Shown piece by piece: positions 32,919-42,301 of a stretch of DNA of 64,000 bases. Within the stretch, counting starts at the first letter, position 1; the number at the start of each line of letters is the position of its first letter. Below the pieces are notes generated by a model that saw only the letters and a program-made list of their open reading frames with translations, did no database searches and was not told the DNA's origin. The position numbers and the translations under genes were made by a program. This DNA comes from Polaromonas sp. OV174 (GTDB lineage: Bacteria > Pseudomonadota > Gammaproteobacteria > Burkholderiales > Burkholderiaceae_C), in contig NZ_FOKZ01000001.1 of NCBI RefSeq assembly GCF_900112285.1, positions 248,001 to 312,000 of the forward strand, given 5' to 3'.

Positions 32919-35165
32919 TTAGCTGGCCGACTTGATGCGCTGCACCCGCAGCACGGAAGGCGTTCTCTTGACGTTGCGCAGCGCTGCTGCCAGATGAATC
33001 CGATCACGTACGGCGACGCTAAATCGCAAATCAGCGGCATCGCGTGCCGGCTCGTTCCCCATGTCCACATGGGTGATGTCGGCTTCGGCGCTGGCCAGGG
33101 CCGCCGCGACACGTGCCAATACCCCTTTCCCGTTGGACACGGTCACCAGAAGATTGGTTTCAAAGGTACGTACGGGCTCTTCAGACCAGTCGACGGCAAT
33201 GAAGCGCTCGCTGTCGCGTTGCTGTAAACGCTTGGCAACGGCGCAGTCATCGATATGCACCACCAGACCTTCTCCACGGCCCAGGTAGCCAATGATGCCG
33301 TCGCCTGGAATGGGGTGGCAACAGGGCGCAAACTGCACCGATGAGCCTTCGCTGCCATCGAGTAGCAGCGCGCCTTGCGAGACCGACTCATGCGGGGTGT
33401 AGCGCTCGCGACTCATGAGCAAGACATCGGGTTTTTCACCGCTCTCGGCAAGCAGGGTGACGATGCGTTTGGCAATCATGCTGGCAATACGCTTGCCCAG
33501 CCCGATGTCTGTCAGCAGTTCGGCGCGCGATCGGTTGCCGGTGAAGCGCAGGATCTTCTCCCAGGTGGCATGGTGCGCCTCGTCATCCTCCGAAAGGCGT
33601 TGCCGGTCTATGCCTTCGGCACGTAACGCCTGAGCCAGCATTTTTTCACCCAGTTCCTGCGATTCCGTGATCGCCATGGTCTTGAGGTAGTGGCGTATTT
33701 TTGAGCGCGCCTTGCCGGTTCGCACGAAACCCAGCCAGCCGGGATTTGGGTTGGAGCCGGCGGCCGTCATGATCTCGATCACATCGCCGTTATGCAGCTC
33801 GGAGCGCAAGGGAACCTGCTCGCCATTGACTTTGGCCGCTACCGCACGGTGGCCCACATCGCTATGGATGGCGTAGGCAAAGTCGACAATGGTGGCGCCG
33901 CGAGGCATGGCCATGATCTGGCTTTTGGGCGTGAAGACGTAAACGGCTTCCGGAAACAGATCGATCTTGACGTGATCCCAGAATTCGGCGGCATCACGCG
34001 TTTCCTGCTGGATATCCAGCAGCGACTGCAGCCATTTGGTTCCCAGTCGCTGCGAGGCGTCGCTGTTGGGATCCGTGGCCTTGTAAAGCCAGTGAGCGGC
34101 CACACCGGCTTCGGCGACCACATGCATGGCGTCGGTGCGCATCTGGAACTCGATATTGGTGCCGAACGGACCGACCAGGGTGGTGTGCAAGGACTGGTAG
34201 CCATTGACCTTGGGAATCGCAATATAGTCCTTGAACTTTCCCGGCAAGGGCTTGTAGAGCTGGTGCAAGACGCCAAGAGCACTGTAGCAAGCCGTCAGAT
34301 CCTGCACGATGATCCGAAAGCCGTAGAGGTCGGTGACCTGTGCGAAAGACAGGTGCTTCTCGTCCATCTTGGAGTAAATGGAGTACAGCGTCTTCTCGCG
34401 TCCGTAAATGTGAACCGGAATGTGCGCGTTGGCAAAGGCGGACTCGACTTCGGATTGCACGCGTTTGATGACATCGCGGCGCCGGCCTCGCGCACGTACC
34501 AGGGCTTTGGTCAAGGTCGCGTAACGCCATGGGTGCAAGTGCTGGAAGGACAGGTCTTGCAGTTCCCGGTAGGTGGAGTTCAGGCCCAGGCGGTGTGCAA
34601 TAGGGGCATAAATATCCAGGGTTTCCCGGGAAATTCGGTGCCACTTGCTGCGTGGCGCATTGCCCAGGGTGCGCATATTGTGGGTGCGATCCGCCAGCTT
34701 GATCAGAATCACGCGCACATCGCGCGCCATCGCCAGCAGCATTTTGCGGAAGGACTCGGCCTGATTTTCCTCCCGGGTATTGAACTCCAGCTTTTCCAGC
34801 TTGGTCAGGCCGTCGACCAATTCGGCCACCGGAGCACCAAATCGCTCAATCAGATCGGGCTTGGTGACGCCGCAGTCTTCCATCGCGTCGTGCAGCAGGG
34901 CGGCCATGAGCGCCTGGGCGTCAAGCTTCCATTCAGCGCACTGTTGCGCGACCGCAATGGGATGGGTGATATAGGGCTCGCCGCTGTTTCGCAACTGGCC
35001 CAAATGGGCCTGATCGGCGTAGCGGTAAGCCTGGCGGACATTCTCGATGTCAGCGGCGTTCAGGTAGTCCAGTTTGGCCGTGAGCGCAGCAAAACTGGCT
35101 GCTGCGGCATTGGCGGCGGCCGGGGTTGACTTGCTGGAAGTGGCAGGCGAAAGCAGTGCGCTCAT
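32919..35165 (-). CDS. spoT: Bifunctional (p)ppGpp synthetase/hydrolase (SpoT-type)
   Basis: A 748-residue stringent-response enzyme that makes and hydrolyses (p)ppGpp. The HD hydrolase is intact (H68 in YITHPIAV, HD at 92-93 in LLHDAMEDCG). The synthetase domain follows (GREKTLYSIYSKM, DLYGFRIIVQ, KVNGYQSLHT), then the TGS domain (VYVFTPKSQIMAMPRGATIV) and a C-terminal ACT domain. Both activities are therefore likely. An N-terminal Ala/Ser-rich leader of about 30 residues is present. Its own promoter is probable because a terminator separates it from rpoZ upstream. Confidence 0.93.
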   Translation of the reverse strand: MSALLSPATSSKSTPAAANAAAASFAALTAKLDYLNAADIENVRQAYRYADQAHLGQLRNSGEPYITHPIAVAQQCAEWKLDAQALMAALLHDAMEDCGVTKPDLIERFGAPVAELVDGLTKLEKLEFNTREENQAESFRKMLLAMARDVRVILIKLADRTHNMRTLGNAPRSKWHRISRETLDIYAPIAHRLGLNSTYRELQDLSFQHLHPWRYATLTKALVRARGRRRDVIKRVQSEVESAFANAHIPVHIYGREKTLYSIYSKMDEKHLSFAQVTDLYGFRIIVQDLTACYSALGVLHQLYKPLPGKFKDYIAIPKVNGYQSLHTTLVGPFGTNIEFQMRTDAMHVVAEAGVAAHWLYKATDPNSDASQRLGTKWLQSLLDIQQETRDAAEFWDHVKIDLFPEAVYVFTPKSQIMAMPRGATIVDFAYAIHSDVGHRAVAAKVNGEQVPLRSELHNGDVIEIMTAAGSNPNPGWLGFVRTGKARSKIRHYLKTMAITESQELGEKMLAQALRAEGIDRQRLSEDDEAHHATWEKILRFTGNRSRAELLTDIGLGKRIASMIAKRIVTLLAESGEKPDVLLMSRERYTPHESVSQGALLLDGSEGSSVQFAPCCHPIPGDGIIGYLGRGEGLVVHIDDCAVAKRLQQRDSERFIAVDWSEEPVRTFETNLLVTVSNGKGVLARVAAALASAEADITHVDMGNEPARDAADLRFSVAVRDRIHLAAALRNVKRTPSVLRVQRIKSAS

Positions 35166-35230
35166 ACCTCAAATGTATCGCGGCATGAATAAGACGTGAA
35201 AAAAATGGATTTTACGGACCTGGAAATGAA

Positions 35231-35255
35231 AAAAGCACCGGATCAGGGTGCTTTT
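35231..35255 (-). terminator. Rho-independent terminator after rpoZ
   Basis: AAAAGCACC (35231-35239) and GGTGCTTTT (35247-35255) form a nine-pair stem with a seven-base loop. On the minus strand the stem runs into a T tract. It lies 18 bases after the rpoZ stop and separates gmk-rpoZ transcription from spoT. Confidence 0.75.
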
Positions 35256-35272
35256 CAACGGAGCGGAGAGGG

Positions 35273-35476
35273 TCAGCCGGGTACTTTTTTCAGCATTTCC
35301 AGGCCGACTTTGCCTTCGGCAATTTCTCGCAGGGCGGTGACGCCGGGCTTGTTCTTGCTTTCAATCTTGGCGGCATGACCTTGGCTGAGCATGCGGGCAC
35401 GGTAGGTGGCGGCCAAAACCAGCTGGAAGCGGTTAGGGATTTTTTCGAGGCAATCTTCGACGGTGATGCGGGCCAT
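35273..35476 (-). CDS. rpoZ: RNA polymerase omega subunit
   Basis: A 67-residue protein matching omega: [20 protein letters not shown], then [20 protein letters not shown] and [16 protein letters not shown]. Omega helps assemble the polymerase and forms part of a (p)ppGpp site, consistent with its place between gmk and spoT. It follows gmk after 27 bases in the same direction and ends just before a terminator. Confidence 0.95.
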   Translation of the reverse strand: MARITVEDCLEKIPNRFQLVLAATYRARMLSQGHAAKIESKNKPGVTALREIAEGKVGLEMLKKVPG

Positions 35477-35503
35477 GGTGATTCTTTCGCTGTGGTCGGT
35501 AAC

Positions 35504-36124
35504 TTAAGGAATATGAAGAGCCTCGAAAGTCTCGGCTCGGGCGCGTCGCTGGGCCGAAAACTTGAGCCGCTGGGCATGAACAATAGTTTTCAAGTCGAAA
35601 ACTGCCCGCTCAAACAACTCGTTAATTATAACGAAATCGAAATTTTGGGCCTGCGCCATCTCGATAGCCGCATTTTTGAGCCGTACTTCTATGACTTCGG
35701 CCGTGTCTTCGCCGCGTCGCTGCAGGCGCGAGCGCAACTCTTCCCAGCTAGGGGGAAGTATGAAAATCAGCACGGCATTGGTAAAAATGCGCTTGACGTT
35801 GATGGCACCCTGGAAATCGATCTCCAGCACCACGTCGGCGCCGTGCGCCACCCGCTCTTCAATGGTATGGCGCGAGGTGCCGTAGCGGTGTCCGTGGACA
35901 TGAGCCCACTCCAGAAAAGCATCCCGCTGCACCATGCCGTCGAACTCTTCGGGGGACAGGAAGAAATACTCCCGGCCATGCTTTTCTTGTCCACGTGGCG
36001 GCCGGGTGGTGTGTGAGACGGCGGGTTGAATCGCCGAGTCCAGCTCCATCAGAGCCTTCACCAGGCTGGACTTGCCGGCCCCGCTGGGGGCTGCGACGAC
36101 AAATAGATTTCCGGGGTAGTCCAT
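35504..36124 (-). CDS. gmk: Guanylate kinase
   Basis: A 206-residue enzyme converting GMP and ATP to GDP and ADP. It has the P-loop [14 protein letters not shown] near the N-terminus. The GMP-binding region reads [20 protein letters not shown], and [12 protein letters not shown] and [11 protein letters not shown] follow. It sits in the conserved yicC-gmk-rpoZ-spoT order; yicC ends 46 bases upstream. Confidence 0.95.
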   Translation of the reverse strand: MDYPGNLFVVAAPSGAGKSSLVKALMELDSAIQPAVSHTTRPPRGQEKHGREYFFLSPEEFDGMVQRDAFLEWAHVHGHRYGTSRHTIEERVAHGADVVLEIDFQGAINVKRIFTNAVLIFILPPSWEELRSRLQRRGEDTAEVIEVRLKNAAIEMAQAQNFDFVIINELFERAVFDLKTIVHAQRLKFSAQRRARAETFEALHIP

Positions 36125-36169
36125 GTTTAAAAGGCGTTGTTTGCTATGAATTTTGAGGTGAGCAGGGCT

Positions 36170-37087
36170 TTACTCGATGTTTTGGACCTGTTCGCGAATT
36201 TGCTCGATCAGGACTTTCATGTCCACAGAGATGCGCGTCAGCTCCAGCGAGGTTGATTTTGAGCCCAAGGTGTTGGCTTCGCGGTGCAGTTCCTGGATCA
36301 GGAAGTCCAGGCGTTTGCCCAATTCGCCGCCGCTGGCGAGCAGTCGATCAATTTCGTCAAGATGCGAGGACAGGCGGGTGATCTCTTCCGCCACATCAAT
36401 CCTGATGGCAAAGGCGGTGGCCTCCGTGAGTGCCCTATCCTGGGCAATTTCAGGCAGCGCCGTGCTGCTTCCCAGGGCCAGGGCCTCTTTCCAGCGCTCC
36501 AGGAAACGGGTTTTTTGTTGTTCAACCAGCTTGGGGACCATGGGCACCGCCAGGGCTGCCAATGCCCGCAGCTGCGCGGTGCGGTCCAGCAACATGTCGG
36601 CCAGGCGGGCGCCTTCTCGCTCGCGGGCTGCCATCAGGTCTTTCAGGGCCTTTTTAGCCAGCTTGAGCAGCTCTTCGCTGTGATCGTGCGGCTTTTTGTC
36701 TTCATTGGTGGCGATCCGCAGGACATCGGCCACGCTGAGCGCGCTGGCCTGCGGTAGCCAGGACTTGATGCTGTCCTCCAGGGAGCCCAGGCGCTGTAGC
36801 GTTGCCGCGGAGGGCGCGCGCAGGCTGCTGGCCGATGCGCTTTCAAGCGAAACCCGCACCTCCACCTTGCCGCGCTTGAGTTTGCCGGTCAGCAGTTCGC
36901 GCAGGGCCGGTTCGGCCTGCCGTAATTCGTCCGGCAGGCGAAAGGCCAGGTCCAGAAAGCGGCTGTTCACGGAACGTATTTCGACGCCCAGCCGGGAGTT
37001 GGCCTCCTGGCGCGGTTCAGTTTCTGGGGCCGACTGCGTCGTGCTGGATTGCACGGTCGCATAACCCGTCATGCTATAAACTGACAT
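36170..37087 (-). CDS. YicC-family endoribonuclease/stress protein
   Basis: A 305-residue protein of the YicC/YloC family (E. coli YicC is an RNase acting on sRNA). It starts MSVYSMTGYATVQ and has the conserved EIRSVNSRFLDLAFRLPDEL segment. The typical C-terminus reads GKRLDFLIQELHREANTLGS, then a SVDMKVLIEQIREQVQNIE tail. It has a small inserted segment after residue 13 (STTQSAPETEPRQEANSR). It is the first gene of the gmk operon and divergent from the kinase gene. Confidence 0.92.
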   Translation of the reverse strand: MSVYSMTGYATVQSSTTQSAPETEPRQEANSRLGVEIRSVNSRFLDLAFRLPDELRQAEPALRELLTGKLKRGKVEVRVSLESASASSLRAPSAATLQRLGSLEDSIKSWLPQASALSVADVLRIATNEDKKPHDHSEELLKLAKKALKDLMAAREREGARLADMLLDRTAQLRALAALAVPMVPKLVEQQKTRFLERWKEALALGSSTALPEIAQDRALTEATAFAIRIDVAEEITRLSSHLDEIDRLLASGGELGKRLDFLIQELHREANTLGSKSTSLELTRISVDMKVLIEQIREQVQNIE

Positions 37088-37157
37088 TAGCTAATACGCC
37101 TTCATACTAGAGAGAGAAAAACGATTTGGTGACGCGGTCACCAGTTCATTCCAAATT

Positions 37158-38165
37158 ATGTCAAAGGTCAAGCCTGCACCATTGCCGCCCGACACCGTGA
37201 TTGGTGGCTATCGTGTTGTGCGCAAGCTTTCGGCTGGCGGATTCGGTGTAGTTTACTTGGCTGTTGACAATGAAGGTCAGCAGGTTGCGATCAAGGAGTA
37301 TTTGCCGTCTTCCCTGGCCAGCCGGCCGCCGGGAGAGTTGCTGCCGCAGGTGCAGCCGGAAAAGCTGTCGCTGTATCGCCTGGGCCTCAAGAGTTTTTTT
37401 GAAGAAGGCCGGTCACTTGCCCAGATCTCGCATGGCTCGGTGGTGAGCGTGCTGAATTTTTTCCGCGAGAACGAAACCGTCTACATGGTGATGAACTATC
37501 TGGAGGGTGGGACCCTGCAGGACTTCATCATCACGGCGCGTGAGCTGAAAAAACAAAAAGTTTTTCGTGAATCGACCATTCGCTCGCTGTTTGACGAGAT
37601 TTTGCGCGGGCTGCGCATAGTGCATCAGCACAAAATGCTGCATCTGGACATCAAGCCCGCCAACATTTTCGTCACCGACGACAACCGGGCTGTGATGATC
37701 GACTTTGGCGCGGCGCGGGAGGTCTTGAGCAAAGAGGGTAACTTCATACGGCCCATGTACACGCCCGGTTTTGCCGCACCCGAGATGTACCGGCGTGACT
37801 CTTCCATGGGCCCGTGGACCGATATTTACGCGATTGGCGCCTGTATTTACGCCACCATGCAGGGCTATCCGCCCAACGATGCGCCGCAGCGGCTGGAGAA
37901 GGATCGGCTGTCGCTGGCGCTGTCCCGGCTGCGCGGCGTTTACTCCGACAACCTGATTGAAGTCGTCGAGTGGTGCATGTCGCTGGATCCGCTGTCGCGG
38001 CCGCAATCGGTGTTTGCCTTGCAAAAGGAGTTGAGCCGGGAGAGTGAGCGGCGCTACACCAAACTTACCGTGAGTGAAAAGGTCCGCCTGCAGTTTGACA
38101 GCATCGTGTCTGACACCAAGAAAACTGCGCGCAAGGCGACGGCTTACGCAACCCGGTTCAAATGA
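37158..38165 (+). CDS. Serine/threonine protein kinase
   Basis: A 335-residue Hanks-type kinase. The glycine loop is LSAGGFGVVYLA, the ATP-binding lysine lies in QQVAIKEYLP and the catalytic loop is HLDIKPANIF. The metal-binding DFG is in MIDFGAARE and the activation-loop end is TPGFAAPEMY. There is no transmembrane helix or PASTA domain, so it is cytoplasmic. Its stop overlaps the PP2C phosphatase start by 4 bases, making a kinase-phosphatase pair. In related bacteria such pairs act on envelope or secretion targets, but nothing nearby shows the target here. Confidence 0.92.
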   Translation: MSKVKPAPLPPDTVIGGYRVVRKLSAGGFGVVYLAVDNEGQQVAIKEYLPSSLASRPPGELLPQVQPEKLSLYRLGLKSFFEEGRSLAQISHGSVVSVLNFFRENETVYMVMNYLEGGTLQDFIITARELKKQKVFRESTIRSLFDEILRGLRIVHQHKMLHLDIKPANIFVTDDNRAVMIDFGAAREVLSKEGNFIRPMYTPGFAAPEMYRRDSSMGPWTDIYAIGACIYATMQGYPPNDAPQRLEKDRLSLALSRLRGVYSDNLIEVVEWCMSLDPLSRPQSVFALQKELSRESERRYTKLTVSEKVRLQFDSIVSDTKKTARKATAYATRFK

Positions 38166-39067
38166 AATTTTCAGTTTTTCAGGTGAGTAGAAAAGGCGGT
38201 CGGGAGAAGAACGAAGACCGTATGGGTTACTGCTACACGCGCGAGTCTGGCCTGTTTGTGCTGGCCGACGGCATGGGCGGGCACCCGGAAGGCGAAGTGG
38301 CGGCGCAACTGGCGCTGCAGACGGTTTCCGCGCTCTACCAGAAAGAGGCCAGGCCTCTAGTTCATAATCCGGCCGAATTTCTGCCTGCTGCGCTGCTGGC
38401 GGCGCATCACCGCATCCTTCGCTATGCCACCGAAAAAGGCATGCTGGACACGCCGCGCACCACCTTGGTGGCGGCTATTTTGCAAGACACAGGAGCGGCC
38501 TGGGTGCATTGCGGCGACTCTCGCCTGTATGTTGTCAGAGATGGCGAGCTGCTGACGCGCACCCGGGACCACTCCTATCTTGAGCAGCAGGGCAGGGGCG
38601 GCATCAAGCCCCCCGTACACATCAACCGCAACATCCTGTTTACCTGCCTGGGTTCGCCCACCAAGCCCATTTTTGATTTGACCGGTTGCCTGACGCTGCA
38701 GCAGGGCGATAAGCTGCTGCTGTGCTCGGACGGTCTGTGGGGAAGCCTCAGCGATGCTGAAATCGTCCGGCATCTGGCCAGCAAAAGTGTTTCCGAGGCG
38801 ATTCCCGACATGGTCGAGCATGCGCTGCGCGTTGGTGGCGAGCGCAGTGACAATGTGACGGTGCTGGCCATGGAGTGGGAAACTCCGGATGCCTTTGAAT
38901 CGACCCGAGGCGTGTCTACCGACAGCATCATGGACGGGGTATTTGCCTCCACCATTCAGTCTGGCGTGCTAGACGGGCTGGTCGATGATCTTGATGAGGC
39001 GACGATAGAGCGATCCATCGCCGAAATCAACGAAGCCATACGCCGTTCGGCCGCCAGAAAAACCTGA
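38162..39067 (+). CDS. PP2C-family protein phosphatase
   Basis: A 301-residue Mn/Mg-dependent Ser/Thr phosphatase. The metal-binding motifs are [40 protein letters not shown] and [14 protein letters not shown], with the final Asp in [12 protein letters not shown]. The C-terminal 50 residues, after the catalytic domain, are acidic and specific to this protein. It overlaps the kinase gene (ATGA) and would reverse its phosphorylation. Confidence 0.92.
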   Translation: MKFSVFQVSRKGGREKNEDRMGYCYTRESGLFVLADGMGGHPEGEVAAQLALQTVSALYQKEARPLVHNPAEFLPAALLAAHHRILRYATEKGMLDTPRTTLVAAILQDTGAAWVHCGDSRLYVVRDGELLTRTRDHSYLEQQGRGGIKPPVHINRNILFTCLGSPTKPIFDLTGCLTLQQGDKLLLCSDGLWGSLSDAEIVRHLASKSVSEAIPDMVEHALRVGGERSDNVTVLAMEWETPDAFESTRGVSTDSIMDGVFASTIQSGVLDGLVDDLDEATIERSIAEINEAIRRSAARKT

Positions 39068-39176
39068 CATCTCGCAGCCTCCCGCTTGGGTGGTTTGCGC
39101 CTGCCGGAACGTTTGTTCATTCTTCCATCTTTCCTTTTTTACTGGACCGGCAGCCTTTGCCAGAAAGCCATTCATC

Positions 39177-39905
39177 ATGAGTCAGTTTTCCCGAGAGGGC
39201 GCGCGTGCTGCCGATGCCTTGCGCCCGGTGCGCATCACCCGTCACTACACCGTTCATGCAGAGGGTTCGGTGCTGGTGGAGTTCGGCGCTACCAAGGTGC
39301 TGTGCACCGCCTCGGTCGAAGAGAAAGTGCCGGGCCATAAAAAAGGCAGCGGGGAAGGCTGGGTCACGGCCGAATACGGCATGCTGCCGCGTGCCACGCA
39401 TACGCGTAACGACCGCGAAGCCGCTCGCGGCAAGCAAAGTGGCCGTACCCAGGAAATCCAGCGTCTGATAGGCCGCTCGCTGCGCTCGGTGTTCGACTTG
39501 AAGAAGCTGGGTGAGCGCACTATTTACCTGGATTGCGATGTGATTCAGGCCGACGGCGGCACACGGACCGCCAGCATCACCGGCGCTTTTGTCGCTGCGC
39601 AGGATGCCGTCAATCAACTGCTGGCCGCGGGCAAACTCCAGGAAACGCCGATAATTGACCATGTTGCCGCCGTCTCGGTGGGCATTGTGCAGGGCACGCC
39701 TTTGCTGGACTTAGAGTACACCGAAGACTCTGCCTGTGACACCGACATGAATGTGGTCATGACAGGCGCCGGCCATTATGTTGAGGTGCAGGGGACGGCC
39801 GAAGGCGCTGCTTTTTCGCGCCAGGAAATGGATGCGCTGCTGACCTTGGCCGAAAAAGGGATTGCCGAGCTGGTGAGCCTGCAAAAACAATCACTATCAA
39901 ATTAA
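39177..39905 (+). CDS. rph: Ribonuclease PH
   Basis: A 242-residue phosphorolytic 3'-5' exoribonuclease that trims tRNA precursors. Family landmarks are [27 protein letters not shown], the [20 protein letters not shown] substrate loop, [20 protein letters not shown] and [14 protein letters not shown] 39177 gives the conserved [11 protein letters not shown] start; in-frame sequence upstream is not family-like. It begins 109 bases after the phosphatase gene and is followed closely by rdgB. Confidence 0.95.
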   Translation: MSQFSREGARAADALRPVRITRHYTVHAEGSVLVEFGATKVLCTASVEEKVPGHKKGSGEGWVTAEYGMLPRATHTRNDREAARGKQSGRTQEIQRLIGRSLRSVFDLKKLGERTIYLDCDVIQADGGTRTASITGAFVAAQDAVNQLLAAGKLQETPIIDHVAAVSVGIVQGTPLLDLEYTEDSACDTDMNVVMTGAGHYVEVQGTAEGAAFSRQEMDALLTLAEKGIAELVSLQKQSLSN

Positions 39906-39955
39906 TAGCTTCGCTCGCTCATCTGGTATGGGCTGGAGCCATATTCCATTGCTAA
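39895..39955. repeat. Short 'AATAGCTTCGCTC' repeat piece between rph and rdgB
   Basis: The 54 bases between rph and rdgB begin ATCAAATTAATAGCTTCGCT and contain GGGCTGGAGCC. The pattern matches the AATAGCTG... intergenic family seen at about 20650-20880 and 59453-59500. The rph stop codon lies inside its first bases. Confidence 0.4.
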
Positions 39956-39959
39956 CTTT

Positions 39960-40562
39960 ATGAAAATCGTTCTGGCCTCGAATAATCAGGGCAAACTCGC
40001 CGAATTGAAGGCCATGCTGGCCCCTCTGGGTGTGCAATTGCTGCGCCAGGCGGAGCTGGGCATTCCCGAGGCGGCAGAGCCTTTTCGCACCTTTGTGGAA
40101 AATGCGCTTGCCAAGGCCCGCCATGCCTCAGCGCTCAGCGGCCTGCCGGCATTGGCCGACGATGCCGGCTTGTGTGTCGAGGCTTTTGGCGGCTTGCCGG
40201 GCGTGGATACCGCGTTTTATGCCGTGCAGTTTGGCTATGCCAAGGGCGATGCCAACAACGTCAAGGCCTTGCTCGCCCAGATGGCGGGCATCACCGACAG
40301 GCGGGCGGCGTTGGTCAGTACCTTGGTCGCCGTGCGTTCGGCCGAAGATCCCGAACCCCTGATTGCCTGCGGCCGGGTTGCCGGTGAAGTCGCGCTGGAG
40401 CCCATGGGCAGCAACGGCTTTGGCTTCGATCCGGTGATGTTTATTCCCGAGTTCGGCCAGACCTTTGCGCAGTTGCCAGTAGAAGTAAAAAACGCCAACA
40501 GCCACCGCGGCAAAGCCACGCGCCAGATGATGGCATTGATGCGCGAGCGCTGGATAACATGA
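39960..40562 (+). CDS. rdgB: XTP/dITP diphosphatase (HAM1/RdgB)
   Basis: A 200-residue house-cleaning pyrophosphatase that removes XTP, dITP and ITP. Motifs are LASNNQGKLAELKAML (substrate loop), FVENALAKARHAS, LADDAGLCVEALGG-like LADDAGLCVEAFGGLPGV, and GFGFDPVMFIPEFGQTFAQL with the closing SHRGKA. It follows rph in the usual order, with a repeat piece in the 54-base gap. Confidence 0.94.
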   Translation: MKIVLASNNQGKLAELKAMLAPLGVQLLRQAELGIPEAAEPFRTFVENALAKARHASALSGLPALADDAGLCVEAFGGLPGVDTAFYAVQFGYAKGDANNVKALLAQMAGITDRRAALVSTLVAVRSAEDPEPLIACGRVAGEVALEPMGSNGFGFDPVMFIPEFGQTFAQLPVEVKNANSHRGKATRQMMALMRERWIT

Positions 40563-40564
40563 TT

Positions 40565-40690
40565 CACCCCGTGGCTTTGCACACTTCGTGTCGTAGCCTC
40601 CCCTTCAAGGGGCGACACCTGCGGCCCGGCGAAGCCGGTTCCGCGGTGTCCGCTGGCCGGGTGTTGCGACTGAGGCAAAGCCTTGTCCCT
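40565..40690. repeat. REP-like repeat between rdgB and hemW
   Basis: The segment contains CTCCCCTTCAAGGGGCGACA and CTGCGGCCCGGCGAAGCCGG followed by TTCCGCGG. These closely match the second half of the insertion in fdhD (about 13641-13670). It fills most of the 158 bases between rdgB and hemW. Confidence 0.6.
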
Positions 40691-40720
40691 GTTCCATGCA
40701 TTCATTGACATGAGCCTATC

Positions 40721-41905
40721 GTGAAAGACATACAACATTACATGCGCAGCGGCACGCTGCAGTTGGCGGCGCTACCGCCGCTGTCGCTCTATGTGCACCT
40801 GCCCTGGTGTTTGAAGAAATGCCCTTATTGTGATTTCAATTCGCATGAGGTGTCGGGCGAGATGCCCGAGCAGCGCTACATAGACTCCGTGATCGCCGAT
40901 CTGGAGGCCTCCTTGCCGCTGATCTGGGGCCGGCCGGTGCACAGTATCTTTATTGGAGGTGGCACGCCCAGCCTGTTTTCGCCGCAAGCTATTGACCGTC
41001 TGCTCGGCGATATACGCGCACGGCTGAAGTTGGATGCCGACTGCGAAATCACGCTGGAAGCCAACCCCGGTACTTTTGAAAAAGACCGCTTCAAGGCCTT
41101 TCGTAGCGCCGGCGTGACACGACTTTCCGTGGGCGTGCAGAGCTTTGACGATGCCCATCTCAAGGTGCTGGGCCGCGTCCATGATAGGGCCCAGGCGATT
41201 GCCGCCGTTGAAGAGGCGGCGCAGGCCTTTGATACCTTCAACCTCGACATCATGTATGCACTGCCCGGCCAGACCCTGGAGAATCAGGCGCAGGACATGC
41301 GGCAGGCGCTGGCTTTGCAGCCGCCGCACATTTCGATTTACCACCTGACGATAGAGGCCAACACCTATTTCGCCAAATTCCCGCCGGTGATTCCCGAGGA
41401 AGACATGGCCTATGCCATGCTCGACCAGATCACCGAAATGACCGAGGCCGCCGGACTGGGGCGTTATGAGGTGTCGGCTTATGCCAAACCCGGCCATCGC
41501 TGCTTTCACAACCTCAATTACTGGCAGTTTGGAGACTATCTGGGCATAGGCGCAGGCGCACACAGCAAGCTGAGCTTTGCGCACCGGGTGGTTCGCCAAG
41601 TAAGGTTTCGCGAACCCAAGCTCTATATGGGAAAGGCCCTGGCCGGCGCTGCCGTGACGCAGGAAACTGAGGTGAGCCGCGCCGATCTGCCCTTTGAATT
41701 CATGCTCAATGCATTGCGCTTGCGTGAAGGTTTCAAGCTGCAGGACTTTGCCGAGAAGACCGGATTGCCCTTTACCGCGATTCAAAAGGGCCTGGACGAG
41801 GCCGAGCGCAAGGGGCTGATTGAGCGCGACTTCGTACGTGTCAAGCCGACTGAGCGTGGTTTTGATTTTTTGAACGACTTGCAGTCACTGTTTTTGGCCG
41901 AGTAG
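40721..41905 (+). CDS. hemW: Radical SAM haem chaperone HemW
   Basis: A 394-residue radical-SAM family protein that binds haem and delivers it to target proteins; it is often mis-labelled as coproporphyrinogen oxidase HemN. The cluster motif is CLKKCPYCDFNSHE, and GGGTPSLFS, EANPGTFEKDRF and RLSVGVQSFDD follow. The C-terminal HemN_C domain includes HNLNYWQFGDYLGIGAGAHS. GTG 40721 is taken as start, with ATG 40742 as alternative; sequence before SLYVHLPWC is variable in the family. Confidence 0.9.
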   Translation: MKDIQHYMRSGTLQLAALPPLSLYVHLPWCLKKCPYCDFNSHEVSGEMPEQRYIDSVIADLEASLPLIWGRPVHSIFIGGGTPSLFSPQAIDRLLGDIRARLKLDADCEITLEANPGTFEKDRFKAFRSAGVTRLSVGVQSFDDAHLKVLGRVHDRAQAIAAVEEAAQAFDTFNLDIMYALPGQTLENQAQDMRQALALQPPHISIYHLTIEANTYFAKFPPVIPEEDMAYAMLDQITEMTEAAGLGRYEVSAYAKPGHRCFHNLNYWQFGDYLGIGAGAHSKLSFAHRVVRQVRFREPKLYMGKALAGAAVTQETEVSRADLPFEFMLNALRLREGFKLQDFAEKTGLPFTAIQKGLDEAERKGLIERDFVRVKPTERGFDFLNDLQSLFLAE

Positions 41906-41918
41906 GCCGCAACCCGAC

Positions 41919-42152
41919 ATGATGGAAACTTCGAGCATTATTCTTCTGGTGGTCAGCAGCGCGATCAGCTTCGGGCTGGGACGAATTTTTGTCCATTTTC
42001 GGGATAAAAAGCGCGCCCGAAAGGCGCAAGAGCGTGCCGCTCAAGCCTTGCGCGAGCGGCCGGTCGAGGCGGAGTCCAGAAACAAGAGCAAGCGCAAACG
42101 TCAGCTGCAGCAGCTAGAGAAAGATGGTGTGGGCCAAAAGCAGAAGCGTTAA
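41919..42152 (+). CDS. Small single-helix membrane protein
   Basis: A 77-residue protein with one N-terminal membrane segment (SSIILLVVSSAISFGLGRIF). A strongly basic, lysine/arginine-rich cytoplasmic tail follows (DKKRARKAQERAAQALRE, NKSKRKRQLQQ) and probably forms a coiled coil or binds nucleic acid. It starts 13 bases after hemW and may be co-transcribed. No family recognised. Confidence 0.6.
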   Translation: MMETSSIILLVVSSAISFGLGRIFVHFRDKKRARKAQERAAQALRERPVEAESRNKSKRKRQLQQLEKDGVGQKQKR

Positions 42153-42175
42153 GCCGTTTTCGGCGAATCGCAGGC

Positions 42176-42301
42176 TCAGCCGCAGTTAACGCGTGTCACC
42201 CGACCCGTTTGATCGACGGCGAGATTCAAGCGTTCTGTGTTGAACTCCAGGGTCATCACCTGGTTAGGGCGCAGTACCCGTACCGTCTTTGCGCCAGCCA
42301 T
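42176..42301 (-). pseudogene. C-terminal remnant of a peptidase inhibitor I78-like gene
   Basis: Read on the minus strand this gives MAGAKTVRVLRPNQVMTLEF, then NTERLNLAVDQTGRVTRVNC and a final G-stop. This matches the second half of I78/elastase-inhibitor-like proteins (RVLRPG...DYRPDRLN...VDxxGRITRVxCG). The first half is missing. It overlaps the 3' end of the HAD-like gene in a different frame, and the matching region starts inside that gene's last codons. A deletion therefore seems to have joined the two genes. Confidence 0.65.
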
